Notes: generated by a model not told the origin, from the sequence alone. 64,000 bases of DNA from Streptococcus mitis NCTC 12261 (GCF_000148585.2 NZ_CP028414.1:487501-551500); one strand, 5' to 3'. Counted from the first letter of the stretch, positions 47,490 to 55,497 are shown. Numbers and translations: made by a program.

Positions 47490-49433
47490 TTATTTCTCAA
47501 CGCGTGATTTGTTGGCGATATCAGCAAGGATAGCTTGAACAAAGTCATCAACTGAGACAGTTTGTGTTTCTTTTTGGCCATAGCGACGAACGTTAACAGT
47601 TCCGTCTTCCATTTCCTTGTCCCCAACAATCAATTGGTAAGGAATCTTGCTTGTTTGTGAAGCACGGATCTTGAACTGCATTTTTTCATTGCGCTCATCT
47701 ACGTCTGCACGGACACCACGGTCACGGAGTTTCTTAGCTACTTCCCATGCGTAGTCTACGTGTTTTTCGTTAGATACTGGGATGAGGGTTACTTGGTGTG
47801 GTGCAAGCCATGTTGGGAAGGCACCCTTGTAGTTCTCAATCAAGATAGCAGTGAAGCGTTCCATAGTTGAAATAACACCACGGTGAATCATAACTGGACG
47901 GTGCTCTTCGCCATCAGCTCCGATGTATTTAAGGTCGAAGCGTTCTGGAAGCAAGAAGTCAAGCTGGATAGTAGAAAGAGTTTCTTCTTTTCCAAGAGCG
48001 GTTTTAACTTGAATATCCAATTTTGGTCCGTAGAAGGCTGCTTCACCTTCGGCTTCAAAGTAATCCACACCCATTTCATCAAGAGCTGCACGAAGCATAG
48101 TTTGGGCATTTTCCCACATCTCATCGTTATCAAAGTACTTATGAGTATCTTGAGGGTCACGAAGAGAGAGGCGGAAGCGGTATTCAGTCAAGTTGAAATC
48201 TTCATAAACATCGATAATCAACTGAAGGGCACGTTGGAATTCTTCTTGGATTTGTTCTGGAGTAACGAAGAGGTGACCGTCGTTGAGTGACATTTCACGT
48301 ACACGTTGAAGACCAGTGAGGGCACCAGATTTTTCATAACGGTGCATCATACCGATTTCAGCGATACGGATTGGCAACTCACGGTAAGAGTGAACATGGT
48401 GTTTGAAAACTTGGATGTGGTGCGGGCAGTTCATTGGACGAAGGACAAATTCTTCCCCGTCACCCATGTCCATAGTTGGGAACATGTCTTCTTGATAATG
48501 ATCCCAGTGACCAGAAGTCTTGTAAAGCTCAACAGAAGCAAGTGGTGGAGTGTAGACGTGTTGGTAGCCAGAAGCTAGCTCTTTGTCTACGATGTAGCGT
48601 TCCAACTCACGACGAATAGTCGCACCATTTGGCAACCAGAATGGAAGCCCTTGACCAACCTCTTGAGAAATCATGAATAAATCAAGCTCTTTACCAAGTT
48701 TACGGTGGTCACGTTCTTTGGCTTCTTCACGCATTTGAAGGTAGCTTTTCAAGTCTTTCTTGTCAAACCAAGCTGTACCATAGATACGTTGCATCATAGC
48801 GTTGTCGCTATTTCCACGCCAGTAAGCACCAGCTACGTTAAGAAGGTGGAAGATTTGGATACGGCCTGTTGATGGGACGTGAGGACCACGGCAAAGGTCC
48901 ACGTATTCACCCTGACGGTAGATGGTCAAACCACCTTCGTCTTCTGAGTGTTCTTCAATCAATTCTAATTTGTAAGGGTCGTTCTTGAAGATTTCACGTG
49001 CCTCGTCTTTAGTCACTTCTTCACGAATTGATGGGAAGTTTTCTTTGACGATTTTTTGCATTTCTTCTTCGATACGAGGAAGGTCTTCGTTAGAGATTTG
49101 ACCAGCAGTGTTGTCAGTATCATAGTAGAAACCATCTTCGATGGCTGGACCAACTCCCAAGTGAATGTCTGGGAAAAGACGACGAGCTGCTTGGGCGAAC
49201 AAGTGAGCAGCTGAGTGACGCAAGATTGGAAGGGCATCTTCGTGGTCAGGTGTCACAATTTCGATGCTTCCATCTTCAGTGATAGCGCGAGTAGTGTCGA
49301 TGAGTTTGCCGTTGAATTTACCAGCCAAGGCCTTTTTAGCTAGGGAATTGCTGATAGATTGGGCAATTTCAAAAGTTGTAACGCCAGATTCGAATTCACG
49401 AACAGCGCCGTCTGGGAAAGTAATGTTAATCAT
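47490..49433 (-). CDS. thrS: threonyl-tRNA synthetase
   Basis: A 647-residue class II synthetase. Order: TGS domain (residues ~1-61), editing domain with [11 protein letters not shown] (the HxxxH editing His pair, ~73-84), catalytic core with [35 protein letters not shown] and the C-terminal anticodon domain ([10 protein letters not shown]). The frame is open to 49565, but ATG 49433 has AAGGAG upstream and gives the normal MINITFPDG start. The leader is a T-box. Confidence 0.97.
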   Translation of the reverse strand: MINITFPDGAVREFESGVTTFEIAQSISNSLAKKALAGKFNGKLIDTTRAITEDGSIEIVTPDHEDALPILRHSAAHLFAQAARRLFPDIHLGVGPAIEDGFYYDTDNTAGQISNEDLPRIEEEMQKIVKENFPSIREEVTKDEAREIFKNDPYKLELIEEHSEDEGGLTIYRQGEYVDLCRGPHVPSTGRIQIFHLLNVAGAYWRGNSDNAMMQRIYGTAWFDKKDLKSYLQMREEAKERDHRKLGKELDLFMISQEVGQGLPFWLPNGATIRRELERYIVDKELASGYQHVYTPPLASVELYKTSGHWDHYQEDMFPTMDMGDGEEFVLRPMNCPHHIQVFKHHVHSYRELPIRIAEIGMMHRYEKSGALTGLQRVREMSLNDGHLFVTPEQIQEEFQRALQLIIDVYEDFNLTEYRFRLSLRDPQDTHKYFDNDEMWENAQTMLRAALDEMGVDYFEAEGEAAFYGPKLDIQVKTALGKEETLSTIQLDFLLPERFDLKYIGADGEEHRPVMIHRGVISTMERFTAILIENYKGAFPTWLAPHQVTLIPVSNEKHVDYAWEVAKKLRDRGVRADVDERNEKMQFKIRASQTSKIPYQLIVGDKEMEDGTVNVRRYGQKETQTVSVDDFVQAILADIANKSRVEK

Positions 49434-49497
49434 GATGTTCTCCTTACTTATATTATTGACGAATGTGTTAACCCTATTCTGAAAACAGGGACAGAGG

Positions 49498-49725
49498 ATT
49501 GTGAAAGCTAGAAAAACAAAAAGCGACATCCTAAAAAGGACGTCGTAACGTGGTTCCACCTTCATTTATGTTCCTCAAAAAAGAGGGACACCTCTGATTG
49601 GCTCTAACGTGGCCACCGTTTTATGTTTTCATAAAAACTCAAGAGTAGTATCAGTTTAGACTTCCTATGCGTTTCCAGCAACCACGCACTCTCTAGTAGA
49701 AAGGGACTAAGTGACTTGTCTCTAT
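49498..49725 (-). promoter_or_regulatory. T-box leader of thrS (threonine)
   Basis: On the minus strand the T-box AAGGTGGAACCACG is at about 49552-49565. A terminator follows: GCGACGTCC(TTTTTA)GGATGTCGC then TTTTT (~49519-49545). Upstream, the stem I region ends ...CTGATACTACTCTT; ACT (Thr) codons at 49644-49649 fit the specifier loop, though which of the two ACT is used is not resolved. A run-in stem I AGAGA is near 49722. Confidence 0.9.
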
Positions 49726-49730
49726 GGATT

Positions 49731-49758
49731 ATTATAGCATGATTGTGAGATTTTTCAA
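49731..49758 (-). promoter_or_regulatory. promoter of thrS
   Basis: On the minus strand TTGAAA (49753-49758) and TATAAT (49731-49736) are 16 bp apart, just before the T-box leader. Confidence 0.7.
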
Positions 49759-49783
49759 GGATTTTGTGAAAGTTTTTTGTTTT

Positions 49784-50128
49784 TCATTTTTGTAGAATAT
49801 GCTTGATGCCAATACCGGAAGCCATGCCCACCAGAGCCAAGGTTTCATAGATTAGCAAGTAAATTAGTATAAACTCACCAAAAGTTATGATAGTAAAGCA
49901 AAAGAGCAGTCCGTTACCAATTAACCACCAAAGTGAGAAACGGAAACGGTAGCTATAGAGTAGCGATATAATCAAGATTACCAGAGGTGTAAAGAAGAGA
50001 AGATTGTTTATATAGAGTCCCTTGAGTGTGAGGGGGTCAGAAACAACTAGCAAGAACAACTCATAAAGTGGCCAATAAAAGAAAAATATGACCAGATAGT
50101 AGGGGAGATGGAAATAGAATCTACGCAT
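49784..50128 (-). CDS. small membrane protein
   Basis: A 114-residue protein from ATG 50128 (GAGG at suitable distance); a GTG at 50137 is in frame but lies inside the ribosome site. It has three or four hydrophobic segments (YYLVIFFFYWPLYELFLLVV, LLFFTPLVILIISLLYSY, LIGNGLLFCFTIITFGEFIL). Family not recognised. Its promoter (minus-strand TTTACT/TATAAT, 18 bp apart at 50180-50209) is back-to-back with that of rpsO. Confidence 0.65.
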   Translation of the reverse strand: MRRFYFHLPYYLVIFFFYWPLYELFLLVVSDPLTLKGLYINNLLFFTPLVILIISLLYSYRFRFSLWWLIGNGLLFCFTIITFGEFILIYLLIYETLALVGMASGIGIKHILQK

Positions 50129-50213
50129 GATAATCACCTCGTTTTAAAAAACAGATAACTTAGATTTCTTGCTATGATTATTATAGCATCTTTAAAACAA
50201 GAAAGTAAATCTG

Positions 50214-50242
50214 TTGACAAAGAAGTTAGTTATTGGTAGAAT
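50214..50242 (+). promoter_or_regulatory. promoter of rpsO
   Basis: TTGACA (50214-50219) and TAGAAT (50237-50242), 17 bp apart. The ~85-base leader has a hairpin-forming stretch (GGTTACAGG ... CCTGTCAC) that may serve S15 autoregulation. Confidence 0.75.
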
Positions 50243-50332
50243 AGGGATTGTCGTAAAGACAAATAACTTCTTCTTGGTTACAGGCATGCCAACCTGTCAC
50301 TCGGATGAAGCCAAATAAAAAGGAGAAACATC

Positions 50333-50602
50333 ATGGCAATCTCAAAAGAGAAAAAAAATGAAATCATCGCACAATATGCACGTCACGAAGGTGATACAGG
50401 TTCAGTAGAGGTTCAAGTTGCTGTCCTTACTTGGGAAATCAACCACCTTAACGAACACATCAAACAACACAAAAAAGACCACGCTACTTACCGTGGATTG
50501 ATGAAAAAAATCGGTCGCCGTCGTAACTTGCTTGCATACTTGCGTAAAAACGACGTTAACCGTTACCGTGAGTTGATCAACTCTCTAGGACTTCGTCGTT
50601 AA
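50333..50602 (+). CDS. rpsO: 30S ribosomal protein S15
   Basis: An 89-residue protein with the S15 pattern: [31 protein letters not shown] and [17 protein letters not shown]. It binds 16S rRNA early in 30S assembly. The ribosome site AAAAGGAG is 7 bases before the ATG. Codon bias is strong. Immediately downstream begins the ~204-bp tandem repeat array. Confidence 0.98.
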   Translation: MAISKEKKNEIIAQYARHEGDTGSVEVQVAVLTWEINHLNEHIKQHKKDHATYRGLMKKIGRRRNLLAYLRKNDVNRYRELINSLGLRR

Positions 50603-50628
50603 TCTGCTTTATTTTCCACTTACATTGC

Positions 50629-51140
50629 GTTGTCACCTTACCTCGATATACTCAAGTATTATCTTCGGTTACGGTTCCTAGCACTGTAAGGTAAAATAAA
50701 CCAGAATGATCTCCCTTCGGGGAGATTTTTTTGTTTCACTAAAAATTTTGTACAATCTTCGCCTCGTCGCCTAGTCTATAAACGGTTTATCCAGCAAGAC
50801 TGTAGCTCTCTGATTTTCAGAGGGCTTTTTACGTTGTCACCTTACCTTGATATGCTCAAGTATTATCTTTGGTTACGGTTCCTAGCACTGTAAGGTAAAA
50901 TAAACCAGATATTCTCCCTACGGGGAGATTTTTTTGTTTCACTAAAAATTTTGTACAATCTTCGCCTCGTCGCCTAGTCTATAAACGGTTTATCCAGCAA
51001 GACTGGAGCTCTCTGATTTTCAGAGGGCTTTTTACGTTGTCACCTTACCTTGGTATGCTCAAGTATAATCTTAGGTTACGGTTCCTAGCACTGTAAGGTA
51101 AAATAAACCAGATATTCTCCCTACGGGGAGATTTTTTGTT
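50629..51140 (+). repeat. tandem array of a ~204-bp terminator-bearing repeat
   Basis: Three copies start at 50629, 50833 and 51036 (periods 204 and 203); the third is cut at about 51140 by inserted genes. Each complete unit runs GTTGTCACCTTACC, GGTTACGGTTCCTAGCACTG, a hairpin ATCTCCC(TTCG or TACG)GGGAGA with a T run, ACTAAAAATTTTGTACAATC, TATAAACGGTTTATCCAGC, then a second hairpin AGCTCTCTGA/TCAGAGGGCT with TTTTT. TTACCT and AGGTAA form an outer inverted repeat in the first third. Pieces of the unit recur at 54198 and 55374-55497. The first hairpin is probably the natural rpsO terminator. No coding frame is apparent. Confidence 0.9.
50709..50732 (+). terminator. terminator of rpsO (first repeat unit)
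   Basis: ATCTCCC-TTCG-GGGAGAT is a strong UUCG-loop hairpin followed by seven T. Confidence 0.85.
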
Positions 51141-51162
51141 TTAAAAAAATTCAAATCATCAC

Positions 51163-51191
51163 TTGACAAGTGAGTATTCACTCACTATAAT
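51163..51191 (+). promoter_or_regulatory. consensus promoter of the ABC-TetR operon
   Basis: TTGACA (51163-51168) and TATAAT (51186-51191), both perfect, with 17 bp spacing. The spacer itself is the first operator. Confidence 0.9.
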
Positions 51192-51225
51192 AGATTTATC
51201 TTTAAAAAAGTAAGTGCTCGCTCAC
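51170..51225. promoter_or_regulatory. twin operators for the TetR-type repressor
   Basis: Operator 1, GTGAGTATTCACTCAC (51170-51185), fills the space between the -35 and -10 hexamers and has perfect 6-base arms. Operator 2, GTAAGTGCTCGCTCAC (51210-51225), is 40 bp downstream, between the promoter and the first start codon. Similar length and arms suggest binding of the TetR-type protein encoded at the end of the same operon, so the operon should be autoregulated. Confidence 0.7.
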
Positions 51226-51239
51226 CTAGGAGGAAGTAA

Positions 51240-51956
51240 ATGAAAACATTGCTACATTTACAAGATTTACAAAAATCTTTTGGTCAACAACTTGTGTTAA
51301 ACCACGTTGGTTTTGAATTACAGTCTGGGGAAATCATTGGTCTAATCGGTCCTTCTGGTGCTGGTAAATCAACCATGATTAAAACCATGTTAGGGATGGA
51401 AAAGGCAGATAGCGGTATCGCTTTAGTCTTAGACCAGACCATGCCCAATCGTCATATTCTGGGAGATATTGGCTATATGGCCCAGTCAGATGCTCTTTAT
51501 GAGGCTTTGTCAGGACAAGAAAACTTGGAATTTTTCGGCCAGCTAAAAGGGATTCCTAAAAAAGATTTGACAGCTGAAATTACCCATGTGGCTCAAGTGG
51601 TAGACTTGACAGATCATTTAAATAAGGCCGTGTCTGGTTATTCCGGAGGGATGAAACGACGCTTGTCGCTGGCTATTGCGCTTTTAGGAAACCCTCAACT
51701 CTTGATTTTGGACGAACCGACGGTTGGAATCGACCCTTCTCTTCGAAAGAAAATCTGGCGAGAGTTGATGGCGCATAGAGACAAGGGTGTAGGGATTTTG
51801 GTCACAACTCACGTCATGGATGAGGCAGAGCTGACAGATAAGGTCGGTCTACTATTAGGTGGAAAAATCATAGCCTTTGATACACCATCCAAGCTAAAAG
51901 AATCTTATGGTGTTTCAAGTATTGAAGAAGTCTTTTTGAAAGCAGAAGGAGAATGA
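51240..51956 (+). CDS. ABC-2 type exporter ATPase
   Basis: A 238-residue ATPase: Walker A GPSGAGKSTMIK (~38), Q-loop YMAQSDALYEALS, signature VSGYSGGMKRRLSLAIAL (~135), Walker B LLILDEPTVGIDP (~157), switch His in VTTHVMDEAE. The SGGMKRR signature is typical of DrrA/NatA-like drug or lipid exporters. It is first in an operon with an ABC-2 permease (1 base downstream) and a TetR repressor. GGAGG at 51229 precedes the ATG. Confidence 0.9.
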   Translation: MKTLLHLQDLQKSFGQQLVLNHVGFELQSGEIIGLIGPSGAGKSTMIKTMLGMEKADSGIALVLDQTMPNRHILGDIGYMAQSDALYEALSGQENLEFFGQLKGIPKKDLTAEITHVAQVVDLTDHLNKAVSGYSGGMKRRLSLAIALLGNPQLLILDEPTVGIDPSLRKKIWRELMAHRDKGVGILVTTHVMDEAELTDKVGLLLGGKIIAFDTPSKLKESYGVSSIEEVFLKAEGE

Positions 51957-51957
51957 A

Positions 51958-53040
51958 ATGAGAACAATTGCCATTGCAAAAAAAGTCATCAAAGAATTGC
52001 TACGTGACAAACGGACACTGGCCCTAATGTTTGTGGCACCAGTCTTTATTATGTGGCTGATGAACCTCATGTTTTCGGCTAGTACAACGGTGACTGTTAA
52101 GCTAGCGATACAAGATGTGCCAAGTAGTTTGGTAAGTAGGATGGATGACTTAGAGCATGTCAGTGTCAAAACATACAAAGACTTGGATCAAGCTAAAGAG
52201 GCTTTAAACGATGAAAAAGTAGATGCAGTTATCTCTTATAAGGATGGGGAATATAATGTAGCCTATGCTAATACAGATGCCTCTAAAACTTCGGTGATCC
52301 GACAAGTATTACGCACCAGTATTGCCAGTGAAGACACTAATCAATTATTAGCCCGTGTGAAGCAATCCCTTCCGCAATTAGAACTAAAGGTAAAATCTCC
52401 TGAAATTAAGGAATCTTATGAATATGGTAACGAGGACACCGGCTTCTTTGCTAAAATGATTCCTGTTTTGCTTGGGTTCGTCGTTTTCTTCTTTGTCTTT
52501 TTGATTTCAGGGATGGCACTCTTGAAAGAACGTACTAGCGGAACCCTAGATCGTTTGTTGGCAACCCCAGTTAAACGTTCGGAAATTGTTTACGGCTATA
52601 TGTTGTCTTACGGCTTTATTGCCATACTGCAGACAGGAGTAGTCGTTCTAGCAGCCATCTGGTTGTTGAAAATTGAAGTTGTCGGAAGTCTGTTAAATGT
52701 TATAATAGTTAATGTGGTACTGGCTCTGGTGGCACTAGCCTTCGGAATTCTCTTGTCTACCTTGGCAAAATCAGAATTCCAGATGATGCAATTTATTCCT
52801 CTTGTGATTATGCCGCAACTCTTTTTTTCAGGAATCATTCCACTTGATTCAATGGGAGACTGGGTAAAAACGCTAGGGAAATTCTTGCCTTTGACCTACT
52901 CAGGTGATGCGATGAGTCAGATTATTCTTTACGGACGTGGACTTGGAGATATTTTACCAAATATTGGTGTTCTACTAGTCTTCCTTGTCGCTTTGACAGT
53001 TCTCAATATTGTCGGCTTGCGTCGTTACCGTAAAGTATAA
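51958..53040 (+). CDS. ABC-2 type permease
   Basis: A 360-residue permease of the ABC2_membrane_3/YhgE-type layout: one helix near residue 20-40, a large extracellular domain (~45-170), then five helices (~175-355). The ABC-2 core reads LKERTSGTLDRLLATPVKRSEIVYGYML and FIPLVIMPQLFFSGIIPLDSMGDW. It pairs with the ATPase one base upstream. Such exporters commonly remove antibiotics or antimicrobial lipids; no substrate can be named. Confidence 0.9.
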   Translation: MRTIAIAKKVIKELLRDKRTLALMFVAPVFIMWLMNLMFSASTTVTVKLAIQDVPSSLVSRMDDLEHVSVKTYKDLDQAKEALNDEKVDAVISYKDGEYNVAYANTDASKTSVIRQVLRTSIASEDTNQLLARVKQSLPQLELKVKSPEIKESYEYGNEDTGFFAKMIPVLLGFVVFFFVFLISGMALLKERTSGTLDRLLATPVKRSEIVYGYMLSYGFIAILQTGVVVLAAIWLLKIEVVGSLLNVIIVNVVLALVALAFGILLSTLAKSEFQMMQFIPLVIMPQLFFSGIIPLDSMGDWVKTLGKFLPLTYSGDAMSQIILYGRGLGDILPNIGVLLVFLVALTVLNIVGLRRYRKV

Positions 53041-53057
53041 AATGTAAATGTACGAGG

Positions 53058-53687
53058 ATGAAAATGAGTGAGAGTGTTTTTGAGTCGTTTGAAGCTTATC
53101 TAAAGGGGGCAGACTATCCCAAGGGAAAGAAAAAAATCATGCAGGCGGCGGTCGATTTGATTTCTACTAAGAGTTACAATGGGACCTCCACCTTACAAAT
53201 TGCCAAACATGCGGGACTTAGCCAAGCAACGCTCTTCAAGTATTTCAAGACCAAAGAAGATTTATTAACGGCTATTTTGCACCCTGTTGTTCCAGGACTT
53301 TTCGGTCGTTTTTTTGAAGAACTTTTAGCCTTAGAAACGACTGAAGAAAAGGTGCATTATCTGGTCCAAAATCGTATGGCCTATCTCAAAACGAATCGCG
53401 CTTTGATGAAAATTATTCTTCAGGAAATTTTTTCAAATAAGAAACTGAGAAAAGAACAACTTTATATTTGGAATACTCTTCAGGATAAATTATTAGTACT
53501 CCATAAGGAATTGATAGCAGATTCACGAGTGAATCCTGAAATCACGGTTCCTCAAATGGTTCGTATTTTTATAGGTCCCTTATTGGCCTACTTTGCCCAA
53601 CTCTATATCGTTAGCGACAATAGTGACATAAGAGAAGAAGACTTGAATTTGTTGGAAAAACAGATTTTAGGTGGTTTGTGGAAATAA
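53058..53687 (+). CDS. TetR-family transcriptional regulator
   Basis: A 209-residue repressor. The N-terminal helix-turn-helix is KKIMQAAVDLISTKSYNGTSTLQIAKHAGLSQATLFKYFKTKEDLL (~25-70), the TetR pattern; the rest is a helical ligand domain. It ends the ABC operon, whose promoter carries two matching inverted repeats. It would release the promoter when it binds the exported compound or a mimic. MKM start at 53058; MSES at 53064 is an alternative. Confidence 0.9.
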   Translation: MKMSESVFESFEAYLKGADYPKGKKKIMQAAVDLISTKSYNGTSTLQIAKHAGLSQATLFKYFKTKEDLLTAILHPVVPGLFGRFFEELLALETTEEKVHYLVQNRMAYLKTNRALMKIILQEIFSNKKLRKEQLYIWNTLQDKLLVLHKELIADSRVNPEITVPQMVRIFIGPLLAYFAQLYIVSDNSDIREEDLNLLEKQILGGLWK

Positions 53688-53723
53688 ACGCCGACTGAAA
53701 TGATATTTCTTAAAATAAAACAC

Positions 53724-53770
53724 AAAAAGGACATGTTTCTGACTAAAGCAGATTTATGTCCTTTCTTTTC
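53724..53770 (+). terminator. terminator after the TetR gene
   Basis: AAAGGACAT pairs with ATGTCCTTT over a 21-base loop, followed by CTTTTC. Confidence 0.7.
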
Positions 53771-53888
53771 AGTTATGTACATTGTTTAATTGGTTTTTCT
53801 TTGTGATTCTTGGGAAGTAGTTCCTATGAAATCATATTACAGTGGTTATTTTTTGATATAATAATTCTTAAAACTTAGGAGGCAACAG

Positions 53889-54170
53889 ATGATACACAAA
53901 CATGAAATTCCAATTTTAGAGTTTGCCTGCTATCCTCTGGTAGAGAACTTAGGAATTCCCTTTTTCTTTGAGTATGCCTATTATTCCTGGCAGAGAGGAA
54001 GCAATGAAAACTCAAATGGCTTACTAAGAGAATATTTCCCAAAGAAAACAGATTTAGCCGCTATTTCTGATGAGGCTTTGAAAAAGGCCTTATATGACAT
54101 CAATCACCGACCACGAAAGTGTTTAGCTTACAGAAATGCTTGTGAAGCCCTAGAGGATGAGTTCAAGTAA
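53889..54170 (+). pseudogene. IS30-family transposase, C-terminal remnant fused to a foreign start
   Basis: A 93-residue frame. From about residue 12 it matches the last part of IS30-type transposases: EFACYPLVENLGIPFFF, then SWQRGSNENSNGLLREYFPK (with the final catalytic Glu) and INHRPRKCLAY. The first ~10 residues (MIHKHEIPIL) do not belong to IS30 and come with their own TATAAT-like sequence (53858) and GGAGG ribosome site, so another gene's start was joined to the remnant. It lacks the helix-turn-helix and two of the three DDE residues. It cannot be an active transposase. Confidence 0.8.
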
Positions 54171-54196
54171 ATGTTGCACTTATTCTTACAATTTAT
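53925..54196 (+). mobile_element. IS30-family element remnant with right end
   Basis: The transposase tail is followed by TAAATGTTGCACTTATTCTT (54168-54187) and AATTTAT, resembling the terminal repeat region of IS30-type elements. The ~204-bp repeat unit resumes at about 54198, so the element end abuts it. No left end is recognised. Confidence 0.6.
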
Positions 54197-54197
54197 C

Positions 54198-54404
54198 TTT
54201 TACTAAAAATTTTGTACAATCTTCGGCTTACCGCCTAATCTATAAACGTTTTATCCAGCAAGAATCATGATGCTAAGGGCGTAAGAAATCCGTATGAAAA
54301 TAGGGAAACGACACCGTGTTCGATGAACACAAGGAGTTTCATCTTTTTCACTAGGATTTTAGCCCGGGCTCAAATCAGCTCTCGGACTTCAGAGGGCTTT
54401 TTTA
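54198..54404 (+). repeat. resumed repeat unit, variant form
   Basis: ACTAAAAATTTTGTACAATC restarts the rpsO repeat unit at the place where copy 3 broke off. After TTTTATCCAGCAAGA a ~105-base novel stretch (with GTGTTC/GAACAC hairpin, ~54317) intervenes, then CACTAGGATTTTAGCCC and the second hairpin CTCTCGGACTTCAGAGG with T run. The last ~57 bases (54346-54404) are repeated after cadD. Confidence 0.8.
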
Positions 54405-54482
54405 TTGAGGTTTTATCGGTCACAATTTTGGAGACTACAAAAACCTCAAATGGTATCAGCTAATTACACCATAAAGGTGCGT

Positions 54483-54511
54483 AGCTACTCGGCTTGAAAA
54501 GCCGAGTAGCT
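54483..54511. other. perfect hairpin upstream of cadD
   Basis: AGCTACTCGGC pairs perfectly with GCCGAGTAGCT over a 7-base loop. No T run follows, so an operator or RNA structure is more likely than a terminator. Confidence 0.6.
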
Positions 54512-54540
54512 GTCTGCAAGCCCCTTCGGAGAGCCCACAC

Positions 54541-54570
54541 TTTACGAAGTAAAGTATAGTATGTTATACT
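54541..54570 (+). promoter_or_regulatory. promoter of cadD
   Basis: TTTACG (54541-54546), 18 bp, then TATACT (54565-54570) preceded by TGT, an extended -10. The leader before cadD is about 165 bases. Confidence 0.55.
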
Positions 54571-54580
54571 CTACATGGAA

Positions 54581-54620
54581 GTAGTTACTGAATTCCAGTT
54601 AGAAATTACTTTGTAACTAC
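54581..54620 (+). promoter_or_regulatory. leader hairpin of cadD
   Basis: GTAGTTAC (54581-54588) pairs with GTAACTAC (54613-54620), followed by GTTTT. It lies just after the likely start of transcription and before the leader peptide's ribosome site. Confidence 0.55.
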
Positions 54621-54638
54621 GTTTTGAGGAGGAGTAAA

Positions 54639-54713
54639 ATGCTTTCCTATGTTCGACATTACCCACTAGCGATAGCTAAATTAATGTGTCTGTGCTCTCC
54701 TAAAATCTGCTGA
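54639..54713 (+). CDS. candidate 24-residue leader peptide of cadD
   Basis: ATG 54639 follows a strong GAGGAGGAG site. The peptide MLSYVRHYPLAIAK... ends LMCLCSPKIC, with Cys at 17, 19 and 24. It stops 30 bases before cadD. A CTCCT inside codons 20-21 (54697-54701) could pair with AGGAG of the cadD ribosome site (54732-54736), five base pairs only. The position, strong ribosome site and Cys-rich end suggest a regulatory uORF; a chance frame or a remnant of a longer gene is possible. Confidence 0.4.
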   Translation: MLSYVRHYPLAIAKLMCLCSPKIC

Positions 54714-54743
54714 TTTATTACTGACCAATACAGGAGGTTTTTT

Positions 54744-55364
54744 ATGGGACAGACAATCATATCTGCTATTGGTGTTTATATTTCCACCAGTATCGATTAT
54801 TTAATTATTTTAATTATTTTATTTGCACAGCTATCACAGAATAAACAAAAATGGCATATTTATGCGGGGCAATATCTAGGCACAGGCTTACTTGTAGGGG
54901 CGAGTTTAGTTGCTGCTTATGTTGTTAATTTCGTGCCTGAAGAATGGATGGTTGGATTGCTTGGTTTAATTCCTATCTATTTAGGGATTCGCTTTGCAAT
55001 TGTTGGAGAAGGTGAGGAAGAAGAGGAAGAAGAGGAAGAAATTATTGAAAGATTAGAACAAAGCAAGGCAAATCAACTGTTTTGGACAGTTACATTGCTG
55101 ACAATTGCGTCTGGCGGAGATAATTTAGGTATCTATATACCTTATTTTGCTTCGTTAGATTGGTCACAGACCCTCGTGGCGTTGCTTGTGTTTGTAATCG
55201 GCATAATTATCTTATGCGAGCTTAGTCGGGTGTTATCCTCTATTCCGTTAATATTCGAGACAATTGAAAAATACGAGCGAATCATTGTGCCCTTAGTATT
55301 CATTCTACTTGGACTATATATCATGTATGAAAATGGCACGATAGAGACTTTTCTGATCGTGTAG
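54744..55364 (+). CDS. cadD: CadD-family cadmium resistance/efflux protein
   Basis: A 206-residue membrane protein with about five helices. It fits the CadD family: ISTSIDYLIILIILFAQL, YAGQYLGTGLLVGASLV, LLGLIPIYLGIRFAI, and TIASGGDNLGIYIPYFA. Between helices 3 and 4 there is a run of acidic residues (GEGEEEEEEEEEIIERLE), a likely metal-binding loop. CadD exports or sequesters Cd(II) and sometimes Zn(II). GGAGG lies 8 bases before the ATG. The stop codon is followed directly by a piece of the rpsO repeat. No cadX/cadC regulator gene is adjacent. Confidence 0.85.
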   Translation: MGQTIISAIGVYISTSIDYLIILIILFAQLSQNKQKWHIYAGQYLGTGLLVGASLVAAYVVNFVPEEWMVGLLGLIPIYLGIRFAIVGEGEEEEEEEEEIIERLEQSKANQLFWTVTLLTIASGGDNLGIYIPYFASLDWSQTLVALLVFVIGIIILCELSRVLSSIPLIFETIEKYERIIVPLVFILLGLYIMYENGTIETFLIV

Positions 55365-55373
55365 ATTTTTTTG

Positions 55374-55497
55374 TTTCACTAGGATTTTAGCCCGAGCTCA
55401 AATCAGCTCTCTGATTTTCAGAGGGCTTTTTACATTGTCACCTTACCTTGGTATGCTCAAGTATTATCTTTGGTTACGGTTCCTAGAACTGTATGGA
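55374..55497 (+). repeat. repeat unit fragments after cadD
   Basis: The first ~57 bases (55375-55433; CACTAGGATTTTAGCCC ... AGCTCTCTGATTTTCAGAGG) repeat 54346-54404 with few differences. They run into a new unit head (ATTGTCACCTTACCTTGG ... GGTTCCTAGAACTGTATGG), which breaks off at ~55497. The second hairpin can terminate cadD. Confidence 0.85.

Noticed and set aside
50629..51140. CRISPR-like repeats behind rpsO
   Set aside because: Units are ~204 bp, directly tandem, and contain no short repeat with variable spacers; no cas genes are near.
53889..54170. An intact small regulatory or immunity protein for the ABC operon
   Set aside because: From residue ~12 onward the sequence is clearly the tail of an IS30-type transposase.
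50629..55497. An integron with attC sites
   Set aside because: No integrase gene is seen, and the units contain terminator hairpins and not the conserved attC core sites.
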